A stretch of 64,000 bases of DNA from Patiria miniata. Its lineage: Eukaryota; Echinodermata; Asteroidea; Valvatida; Asterinidae. The notes below the pieces were generated by a model that saw nothing but the letters and a program-made list of their open reading frames with translations, was not told where the DNA came from and did no database searches. Positions within the stretch are counted from its first letter, which is position 1. Every line of letters starts with the position of its first letter. The DNA lies in assembly GCF_015706575.1 (NCBI RefSeq), contig NW_024037055.1, positions 14,236,262-14,300,261 of the forward strand. Reading direction: 5' to 3'. The translations under genes were made by a program, and so were the position numbers. This document shows, piece after piece, positions 24,001 to 36,000 of this stretch.

Positions 24001-27000
24001 AGTTAAAGGTTTTATTATAAACTAGGGGCAGTAAGCTCTATTTGACATCTTGGATGCATTCCTCTGGTTATGCATCACTAAGCTCCCTTGCATTACAATT
24101 GGTATGCGAAAACCTTCTAAAAAATTATCGGCACATCCAGACGTAAGACAAGGAGAATCAACGAACATTCACGAAAACATTAAAAACCCCATATAATGCT
24201 GACAAACTCACATCAACTTGGCAGAGGATGTCGTTGAATCCACAGCTTGGGTTGGATGAGCAGCAGAGAGCCTTAAGCACGCCCAGCCACTCAGAGCTGA
24301 GGGCACTGCAACATGACGTCAGCTCAGCACACATGATGGATAGGTCATTCAACCTATGTAGGCAACGCAAAGAAAATAAGATCAATGAAAAGGATAAAGA
24401 ACTACAGTTGTAATTCAGTTGAACACAAGTCAGGTCAGAAGTAAGGTCGCAACTCAGGTCACAAGTCAGGTCACAAGTCAGGTCACAAGTCCGGTCACAA
24501 GTCAGGTCACAAGTCAGGTCACAGGTCAAGTCACAAGTCAGGTCACAAGTCAGGTCACAAGTCAGGTCAGAAGTAAGGTCACAAGTCAGGTCACAAGTCA
24601 GGTCACAAGTCAGGTCACAAGTCAGGTCACAAGTCAGGTCACAAGTCCGGTCACAAGTCAGGTCACAAGTCAGGTCACAAGTCAGGTCACAAGTCAGGTC
24701 ACAGGTCAGGTCACAAGTCGGTTCACAAGTCATGTCATAAACTTAGTCAGGTCACAAGTCAGGTCACGTGTCAGGTCACAAGTCAGGTGACAAGAAAGGT
24801 CACCGGTCAGATCCCAAGTCAGGTCACAGGTCAGTCACCGGTTAGGTCACAAGTTTGGTCACAAGTCCGGTCAGAAGTCTGGTCACAAGTCCGGTCTCAA
24901 GTCATGTCACGAGTCCGGTCATAAGTCAGGAAAGAAGTCAGGTCATACATGTGAGTAAGTCTGACCACAAGTCAGGTCACAAATTGGGTCAAAAGTCAGG
25001 TCAGAAGTCAGGTCAGAAGTCAGGTCAGAAGTTGGGTCGGAAGTCTGGTCAGATGTTGGGTCGGAAGTTGGTTCACAAGTCAGGTCACAAGTCAGGTCAC
25101 AAGTCAGGCCACAAGTTGGGTCACAAGTCTGGTCGTGAGTCAGGTCACAAGACAGGTCAAAATACATTGGTTTTATCAGTATGACAACAGGTCTCCAAAA
25201 TGCCAAATGGATGATGATGAACTCACATTTGCACATCTGTAGGGCAGCAAATGCTGAGTAGGGCATTGCACACAAAGCTGTAGCGGTCTGTGGAGCTCTC
25301 ATTCAGCTGTTTGCCTAATGAGGTGTGGTGAAACTGACGACCCCTGTGGACACAGAACAGCATTTCAGGAGTTAGAAAAATGTGGGCAAGAGAAAGTATT
25401 GCTGGACTAAACCAAGCCATTTATTCAACAAGTATTATTATTATTATTAATAATTATATCCTCTATCCATGGAGGGATTCAATGGTAGGGGTATGTCACA
25501 AATATAGGTTTTCACGGCTAGTTGAAAACGCTTTTCATTCAAATTCCCCAACTGTAACATTCAATTTCACACGCTTTTTAATACCAAAACTAATAGTCAT
25601 TTACCATTCAATTTCAAAGTTTGATAACCCTCTTTTAAATACTGTGTCCAGAATATTCGTCATTACAGATCAAATTTGTCTAAGTTGTTGCCGAATGGCA
25701 GCATTCAGAGATCAAATTTGTCTTATATCAATTAATATATAACTTGTAAGTAAATTAGTCTGGTGTGTGATTGAGCATTTTCCTTGTGCCCCAAAGCACA
25801 ATTTGGCACATTCACTCGCACGATTTTATTAGAAGAAGTAGTGTATTAAACTCAAAGAACAGTTACAAAAAAGTGTAAAGATTACCAAGATCAACAAAAC
25901 AATATCAATTTAAATAAACAAACAAAAAGAATAAGTGATAAAACGAAGGAAGGAAATGTCAAAAATCATGAATCGATAACCTTAAATCCCCGTGTAATGT
26001 GCCTAAAATATTGAGTCTTACATACATGTACTTTAAAGGTACAGTCCATCATTTGTAATTTGTGCATTTTGTTCGTTTGAAGCAACAAACGTGCTCAAGA
26101 TCTAAAGAAGGGTGCTGAACAACTAACCCGATGAAGTTTTAGCTCAGCTTCAGCTGTATATTTGGAGAAAAACAGCATTCTAGGATCAAGATTTCAAATC
26201 AAAAGTTGCTGAATCATGTTTTGAATTGGGCCTGAATTCAGCGTCCGAGACGCGTTCTCACTGAGTTGATTGCAGCTACGCGATGTTGCGCACTGATCCG
26301 ATGAATTGAAGCGACCGTGCGCGCGTCGTGTCAACGCATGCAGGCGCTTCACCGAATAAAAAACGAACTACTAACGGAAATTTCCAAAGGTGCGTCTTAA
26401 GATGCACCGTTGGAAAGGCCTTCTCTTGTTGATTTCTTCAACATGACAGCTTGCCCGAAAGAATAATTTCACAGGGAGTTTAGTCCCCTTACTATCTTTC
26501 AACCAAGTATGTTTTTTCAACAAGAATTTCGTCAGTTACTTTTTGGATAGCTGCAAATGATGGGCTGTAGCTTTAAGAAGATATAATCAAAAGAAACAAA
26601 CAATAACTTTATGAAGAAACAAGGAAAGAAAAAAATGTGAGGAATTATTCTTATTAGCAGCCTATATGCTTTCTACTGAAGACATCATAATGAGGTATGA
26701 CGAAATTAAACTAAACTATGATCAAATAGTGTGGCATAGACAAATTTGATTTCTGAATAACAAGGTTTGGCAAGGTAGAGGCGATGAAACGTAATACTCT
26801 GGGATGAAAACGTGTACTCATTGTATGAATTTGCTTGAACTAAATTTGAAAGTGTCTGACAAAAGACAAAATTAAACATTGGAAGTGCACTCAATCGATG
26901 TTGCTGGATGTATCTGAATAGCGTGTGTGAGGTAGGCTCAGAATTTCCCGGTTAACACAGTAGGGCTAGACGTTGTTATGGTTTGATACACGATAACCCG

Positions 27001-30000
27001 CCACAGCGATAACCCGCTGCCGCGAGAGGGCGTTATGACGACCAACCAATATCACCCACAGACTTGTCGGAACAACGTCTGGCCAAGAAAAATGGGGGAA
27101 ACTAGTGCGCATACACTGCTTCTGCAGGCAATTACTGTTCATTTTCAGTCCCACCCATACTACACACAACAAATGAGCGGACCAGTGAAGTAGCAAAAAA
27201 GTCTTGCTGCATCTTTCACATTAATGGAAATAATTTGAGAGTTTGCTTCGGAACCACTATGAAGTTTTTTGAATGTGCGTTGAATATATGTGACCTGTTC
27301 TGTCAAAAGCAGACGCTTCTGGGCAGAGGTTGGAATTGAGATAGGGCCAAAAAACGCTGTGGGGGTGATTTTTATCGATTTTCAAATTTTTGCATATTTG
27401 TAATCCCGAACATGTCTAAAATATATTATAAAAGTTTGAAACCCTAATTTGAACTCTACATGTACTATTTTTGATGATTTTGATAAGGTATATCAGTTTA
27501 AGAAATAACTGTTTTGTGACGTTCGTGGCCATTTTCTCCGTTTTCTACTTTTCGACACAATGAACTTCAAAAGAGCATAACTCTGCCCAGGAATGACCGG
27601 TTTCAAAAACTAAAAACCACCTATTAAAAGGAAAAAGAACACATGTTAACAATATGTAAAAATATCATTTTTGACCTTATGCCCAGAAAAGTCTGATTTT
27701 GACAGAACAGGTCACATATTAGGCCAAACAGGTGCGCACGCATTACACAACCAGTACGAATTGGCCTAGACGTTGTTCCGACGGGCTCGTGGGTGATATT
27801 GGTTGGTTGTGATAGCCCCCTCTCGTGGCGGCAGGTTATCGCTGCGGTGGGTTATCGTGTATCAAACCATAGCAACCTCTAGCCCCTAGACTACAGTTAG
27901 CACTTCCGAAGTTCCTAAGATCAGAGTTGATTCAGCTTGTTGAAAGTGCCCTCCACCACTATGGCGTATTTTCCGTGCCTACTGTGGACTGGCTGTTTTA
28001 GGTGAATAAAATCTATTCCGGTTTTGGAACAAGACTAGGGCCAAGTTCGGGCAAGGACCATTAGTCGACTAGTGGTTGATTTGTGACGTACCTTACGCCT
28101 GCGCACTAATAGCAATGCGCGAACGTCTCTAGTCCAATGCTGGTCAAAATGTCATCGCAAAACTTCTAGATCCTAGCTCTCTGCTAGCGTTATGAATGCG
28201 CGCGGCTATTGGTTACCAGCGAAGCAACCAACCCCAGTATGCTGGTTCCAAATAGTCGACTAGCGTAGTCAACTGCCGTCGACTAGACAGAGTTCGGGCA
28301 AACGTTAGTTAACCATTGGTCAACTATAGTCCTTGCGCGAACTTGGCCTAAGTTTTACCTGGGGTTCTGGATGTAGTCCTGCAGGAGTTTAGGATTCCAT
28401 AGCGGATTGGACTCGGAGGGATGCACACTGGTGTACAGTGTCTGCTTCACCTTGGATGCAACGCTGCTGAACATGTCGGAAAACTTGGCCTGAAGAACAA
28501 AGATTGATGGAACGAGGGAATCGGATTCACAAATTACTCCAAATGTAGCAACCTTTTGTTGCTAGGATGCATCTTCAATCCTTCCATAGGATGAGAGGAT
28601 TTCAAGGATTCCAAGTGATAAACCATTTTATATTAATAAAAAGTATTCACTTTCTGTCAAAAATCAACTGTTTACTTTCAAAAATAAAACAGATAGTGAA
28701 TTACCTTGACGTGACTGCATGAAGTGTAGAGTTCATACAGGTATGCCAGGATGCAGCGTTCAGCAGAGGAGCATACAGTCACATTGGTAACATGCTTGAC
28801 TATGCCACACAGCCTAAATCAAAAGATGTTCATTACAACAGTCAAAACAGTCAAACATGAGTCGAGCTATTTTATCAAGCAGTAAGGTCAAATGAGTCCT
28901 GGAAAAAAGACTCAAAGCCTCAAGAACTTTGAAAGTCAAGCATACTGGTATTAAATTCGACAAGAAAATAATTTCATATCTGACAATTAGTTTATTCAAG
29001 CTTACAAACAATTTTCCCCGTAAAACTCTCTTACAGGGTAAGTCGAAAATAGCGGAACCCAAACCCCAAAAATTATATTTCATATTTAAAAAAATATGCA
29101 GCACCAACAATAATAATGACTGGAAAGCCAATTTCATAAGCTACTTTTAAAATGAAAAAAATACTGAAATTGGTCAATTCATGTAAAAAATATCACCATT
29201 TAAACACAATGACCCTAAAACCTGTCTCGTCTAAAAAATGCGATTTCAAGAATCGTCGTCACATTTGTCTTCAAACAAAAGCAACAAAGTCCTTTTGAAG
29301 GCCCCGTCTTTTAAAAAAAGTAGATTTTATAAATCATATTGTTTGCCTAACCAGGGTTGTTAATCAAAATATTGTGTGCTACAGTTGGTGACAGTTGTTG
29401 AAACAAGTATTCTGTGTCATTTTCTTTCTTGTTCCAAACAGTCAAAACACACAATAAATTGATTTTTGGACAAGACAGGTTTTATGGCCATTGCGTTTAA
29501 ATGGTGATATTTTTTGAATGGATTGAGCAATTTCAGTAACTTTTTTATCTAAAAGTAGCTTTTGAAATTGGCTTTCCAGTCATTTTTCTTTTTGGTGCTA
29601 CATATTTTATTAAATATGAAATACATTTTTTGGGGGTTTGGGTTCCGCTTTTTTGGACTCACCCTGTACTTTGACCCTAACCCCCTTGAGTGCTTTACTA
29701 GGAACCTTTCTCACTCTTACAAATTCCAACACCATATGGTAAACTCAACACCCAAACTGGTGAACTTTTGATTGTGGTGGTATGCCAGACCCCATGTAAT
29801 CATGATCAGTTTAGTAGTGCAGTACTCACTCCAACAGATTCCAACCAAACATGCACTTGGATTTTGAAGGGTTGAAGTGGTTAGGGTTTTGCCGTTCATT
29901 TAGAAACATTATATCCAGATTTTGGGCTTGCTTCTTTGTTGTGTTACAAAACAGACTCTGAAAAGGCACTCCTTACGTCATGAAGACCCAATGACTCGAG

Positions 30001-33000
30001 ATAAGTTAAGTTGTTTTACCATTTTTACAATGCACTCAACCATTGTAAATTTCCTTCTTTTTGTTTTACTGGCGGGATCAACAAGACCTGCACCCGATTT
30101 CACGAAGCGCTGCGACGCGTCACAACTCGAGTTACGACGTGTAACACGTCGCAACTGGCGACGCGTCGTATCTTCCATTTCACGAAAGTTGCGATGTGTT
30201 GAACGCGTCGTAAGTTCCTCGACAACGGCTTAAAACACGTCGCAAGTTAAGACGTTTATAGTGGTCATCGCAAAATAAGAAGAGTCCCTTTTAAGCCAGT
30301 TTCATGCCATAAACATTACAAAAACGACATTATAATACCGAGGCAATGTGTGTAAAATTGTATATAGAAAAGTCACTGAATAATTATGAATTACACTGGA
30401 ATATTGCAGTTGAAATAGCTCTATTGCAGTTGAAGTAGCTCTACAGTCCACTGAGAGCTTGTTTTCCTTCAAAATTGCATCACACGGCCGCCATTTTGTT
30501 TACGTTTTACAAACTTCAAGCTGAGACGAGCTGACGACTCTTTGTTGAATATCAGACGACTATTTACTGTTCGCTGACTAAAGACATAAAACAGTCACAA
30601 AGTCGGGCTATAATTACACCTACGACGCGTCGCACTTACGACGTGTTTAGTGAAATGGATCGCAGGACGCGTCGCAGCTGCGACAAATCGTAGAGATACG
30701 ATGCGTCGCAGCACTGCGATGCATCGTAAGTTACGAAGAGTTTGATGAAATTGGGTGCTGATCTGTTTATAGGATGGAATTTGCATCAGAAAGATGTTTT
30801 AATTCAAAATTTGCTTGTACCCTTTGTCAAGCATTATACACTCAGTGTTGTACAAGGGCTTGCGAGAAAAAATGCTTTGGTTGCCATAACCTCTGCTTTA
30901 TCAGAACAACCAGGCCATCCGACCCTGGCAAGGTCGGTGGTCAAGTGGTTAGACATCTGCACTAGTAAGCAGGGAGGTCATGGGCTCAACTCCCACCCAA
31001 GTGAGCTTGTAGATTTTTTTCTCCTTGTCCTTTGTACAACACTGAGTATACAGAGTTTATCAAATACGTTGGTGAAGGGCAAAATACGATATTGAATATG
31101 ATCCGTGGATTTTCATTGGATTCAGCAGGATATATGTCAAATGTACTTACAGCTCAAAGACAGTGGCTGTTTGTTCCTGTGACACCAGCAAACAGGCCTG
31201 GTATCTCCGCAGCACTGCCACGATGGACAAGCAGAGATTAGGGGTGTAATTCCCAGCCAGCGGGGAGGATTTCTGCGTCAGTGTTACCTCAACGATGCTC
31301 ATGTAGTTCAGAAGCTGGACTGAGAAGTCCAAGAGTGCATGGATGTTCAAGGCGTTCTCCATCAGCTCAAAGACCAGGGTGATCTGCTCCACAGAGGGGA
31401 GGTTGTCCAGGGAGCCTCGAGTACAGCTCTGGACCTGCTCCAGGACGTGGGAGGCGCAGGCCGCCGTCACCATGTGCTGGTCAAAGAAGGACAGCGTCCG
31501 GTACCGCTCTAGGACATGCTCGAAGCTGACGGGCTGGCCTTCCGATTTGATATGCTTGGCTTTGCCCGGGGTCTCCTTCTTGCTGCCCAAGGCACGAAGC
31601 GTCTCTTTCTGGATTCGCCTCGTGGCGTGCCGCGCCTCGTCCCGGGCCTTCCCAAAGCCGTAGAGGAGCACCAGCCGCTGGTTGCACTCGTGGGCCGACA
31701 TCTCGTCCTGGGGGATGGGGAAGTGGGTGGCGTACATGAGGTGCCGGTTGGGCTTGGGGAGATACGGGGAGGGGGATGCCCCCTCGCGGAAGACCTTCTT
31801 CCTGTCTTCTTTCTCGTCCTCGAAGAAGTCTGGCTCCGTGGTAAGCTTGTTGGACTGGATGGCCTCCAGGAATTTCTCCTGGAAGGAGACGGATTCCTTC
31901 TTCTGGAGGGCGCCGGGTTTTACATCTTCATCGGAGTCGTCGTAGTCTTCTTTATCCTCGGGCTCTTGTTTGATTTCAATGTCATCCATGTCCTTTGGCT
32001 GAAAAACAAGTTGTTTATGGTTAAAGAAATAACACTGTAAGCTGGTATATATGGATAAGTATATTTTATTTAGGCCCAACATCCGTTTAGGGTAGGTAGG
32101 TCTTTAATCTGCTTAATCCTCCACTGGTGAACAAAGTGCCTTAAGCCGTGTCCGCACTGGACTTTTTTTTGGACGGTTTTACCGAGACGATGGTAAAATG
32201 AGAAATGGTCAAATGTGACCGCTGTCCGCACTTGGACTTTCGACACGGGAAAATTTACCCAGACCGCGTGGGAGAAGTAACCGAGCTGTCACAGTGTCAG
32301 TGTAATGACTCACCGTACACAGAAAACAAATTGCCGATCACATTTTCAGCCACCGATACGCACAGTAATATTACACACGCCATTTGCATGCACAACATAA
32401 TCGTTTACACGATATTATTTCATCTTGACACGCTAAATCTTGACGAAAAGGCCTATAATTCTGACGCATTTGTGATGCACGTCGTCGAAGCCATGCCGCT
32501 GTACGATGTTCCGTGCGGCAGCAGTGCCATCAGTATTCGTTGGTTCCCATCGCATGCTTACAGAATCGAAGCTATGATGTGGACCAGGAACCAGTGACTA
32601 CGGCCTTCGTACGGTACCGGACCATGATGTTCCGTGCATGACTACAGTAGCGTATCAGGACGAATTTGGATCGTAGAAAATAACATACATCGGTGGAGAA
32701 AGAGAATTTCCGCAAATTAATTCTCAGAACGAGATCTCTCTTCTCTGTGTATGTATTTGTCCGTCTCTACAAAATGTTCGGCCACTGCACGTGCAGGTTC
32801 GTGCGGTCTCTGTGTGCATAACAGGGCGCTCGGGCCGGATGTACGCTTTCCTGAGCCGCTTTTACCGACTCGCATTGTCCGCACTGGACTTATCGTCTCG
32901 GGAAAAGTGACCTGGTCAGTTTTCCTGGGCGCGTGGGAAGTTTTCCTGGGCAGCAGTTGGCCAGTAAAAGTAACCGCTGGACTCAGGAAAAGTAACCGAG

Positions 33001-36000
33001 AGGAAAACGTCCTAGGCTGTCCGCACTGGACTTAAAATGGGAAAAGTACCCATAGTCTTGGTTAGTTTGACCAAAAAAAGTCCAGTGCGGACAGGGCTTA
33101 TGTGTCTATTGTTCACATAATACTTGTGAATCTGCTTAGAATCCTTTGTTCGACTCTGGAAGATGGCTGGCCACAAGCCATTAAAGTTATCTACTTGAGT
33201 GACTTTGATACTGCAGCAAGAGTGTGCAGTCTGCCTCTGCCTTCTGAGGGAGTCAAATGAATATTCAAAATGTATGAATAAATTATAGGCTTTATGGCCC
33301 CGGAACATGGGCATGGATCCCGGCATGAGAGAAACTGGATTCCTTCTCTTCCAACAAGTCTGCCTCTGGCTTCTGAGGAAGTCAAATGAATATTCAAGAT
33401 GCATGAGTCATAATACGTTTCATGGCCCCGGAACATAGGCATGGATCCCGGCATGAGGGAAAGTTTTTTATTGTTAGGCAAATTAGGACCGAGTTATGGG
33501 GACTTTCTGCTGTCCCCACAGCGTTTTCAATCCCACCAATACCTCGTACAGACGAGTGTATGTCCCCACAACTACTGAACAAGAATGGGTGGCCCAGTAC
33601 GGGGTGCGAAGGCCCATAGTACCGGGATCATACCAAGCGAACAGCGACCGACCAGTAAATTTACCACGCTCTTGTGATTTCTGCATGAAAGAAAAATTAT
33701 TTTGGCACTAGGCAGAGCCAAGTTTGGAACGAAAGAGTAAACGTTTTGTCGGCTGATTTTGCCAATGGTAATACAAAGAGTTACAATGTCAAATTCTTTC
33801 TGCTACCTCTTCCTTGATCTCAGACGGTGTTCTCTTCTCAGGATCCACCTCCATTCTCTCGCTGGAGGGCGGGGGCTCGCTGTTTGCCGGGGGCGGAGGG
33901 CTCGTCGTCAGGTCGCCTCGGGAGATCAAGGTGCACATGTAAGAATCGTGGGAGAAGACGTCGCAGCGGATCAGCTCGCTGAAGAGAAGGACCAGACTGG
34001 CGAAGGCTCGTCTGTCGTCAATCGGGCCATGCTCGTCTGAAGGAAACAACAAAGTTGACCAATTCGGAAACTTTCATAGACCTTTCCTAGGTTAAAGCTA
34101 CAGTCCATCATTTGTAATTTGTGCATTTTGTTCGTTTGAAGCAACAAAAGAGTTCAAAATCTAATGAAGGATACTGAGCAACTAACCTGATGAAGTTTCA
34201 GCTAAGCTTCAGCTGTACATTCCGAGAAATACAGCATTCTAAGATCTCAATTTCAAATCAAAAGTTACTGAATCATGTTTTGAATTGTTTTGAATTGCAG
34301 CTATACGCGACGTCGCGTAGCGCACTGATCCGACGAATTATAACAACCGCGCACACGTGTGCGTCGTTCCAAACCTTGTGCACGCTTCGCTGAATAACAA
34401 AACGAACTACTAATTTAAATTTTCCTACGGTGCTTCTTAAGAATCACCGTTGGAAATGCCTTCTTTCGTTGATTACTTCAAAATGACAGCTTCCCAGAAA
34501 GAATAATTTCACAGGGAGTTTAGTCCCCTTACTATCTTTCAACCAAGTTTGTTTTTCAACAGTAATTACGCCAGTTACTTTTCGGATGGCTGCAAATGAT
34601 GGACTATAGCTTTAATTATCGGTGTGTAAATTGATTACAACATGTAATCTACACTCAGGAGAGTCTAATTTCTGCACCTTTCAGAATGCTCCGTTTTCAA
34701 ACAAGTGTTCAAAGAAGTGTCCCAAGCTGGAATGGCTGCCCCTGATTCAGTATACAAGCATTATATTCACTGTGTGGACTTCCGAACAAAAGATGTCCAC
34801 ATAATCCAGGTTTCAGATACGTTGTGTGGACTTGCCCACGTCCACACAAGGTTTCTCCCTCTCTGAAGAACAGGTTTAGGGGCATTTTTGGGTTAGGTTA
34901 ATCTGTTGCAAAATGAAGAGGAACACACAAGGGAATCATAGTAAACAAAGTTGGGTTGAAAGAGTTTTCACAGTGTGAGTAAAATGAGTTTTTTTCACGG
35001 GTTTTTCTTACCTGCATGCACGAAAACAAAGGAATGTCCACACTAGGTATGTAACGTAAACATTTCTGTGCCAAAGCAGGCATGCATTTTTACCTGATAA
35101 AGGCCCATCTCGGTACATTTCTATTCCCATTTTTAAAATGGCAACATTTCAAATGGATTATTCTCAACTTTCCAAGTACTCCCTTTTTGATGTGCACATG
35201 TAGAAATAAGTTTTAGCTGCGTGAACGATGTATATTCTGAGAAAACAATATTCTAGGATCTCCGTTTTAATTCAAAAGTTGTCGAGTCATGTTTTGATTT
35301 GCGCCCGAAATCAGCGTCCGGGAAACATTCTCATTCAGCTTATTGCAGCTACGGGATGTCACGCACTGAACTGACGAATAATAGCGACCGCGTGCGCGTG
35401 TGCGTCGTGTCGATGCTTGAGCGCGCACCCATTCATGGATTCGCCTAACTTCAAACCAGCTACTAACAGCAGTTAACAAAATGCGTCACTAGATGCATCT
35501 TTGAAAATGTTTTCTTCAAAATGACTGTTTTCTTCAAAATGACAGCACGCTAGAAATAAAACAATTTGACAGGGAGTTTAAAGGGAACATACATCATTTG
35601 CTTTTGCTGTAATTTTCAGAAATGGATGGAATTGGGGGGTTGGAAATATATAGCAAATATAGTTACACTGACTTTTTTGAGGTTTTGGGTTCGAAAATGC
35701 TATAAAAACCAAGAAAAACAATCATTTTCCTGTAGTCTGGTTCCCTGACTCCATATCAGAAGAAACAGAGCAGTTTACATACATTGGGGAATTGAAAGGT
35801 CAGGGAACCAGTCTAGCTGGCTTGTACCCGTTCATAGGTGTGTAATCGATTGCAAACAAGTGCGATGGTCAAATGGGGCCAGTATTTGGAAAAAAGCCGA
35901 CCAACGTTGGAAATTGATACAAAAATACCACTTTTCTTGAAAATGACAGTATACCAGGTGCCATGATTTTACAGGATGCTTTACACTGTCATTCACTAAC

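Noticed and set aside
24419..25184. Plus-strand VTSQ-repeat proteins
   Set aside because: A 12-bp minisatellite keeps all frames open. No promoter, splice sites or unique sequence.
31516..32040. Plus-strand frame of 174 residues
   Set aside because: Antisense shadow of MED12 exon 16.
32205..32597. 130-residue plus-strand frame
   Set aside because: Lies within a fold-back element, no domain, no splice support.
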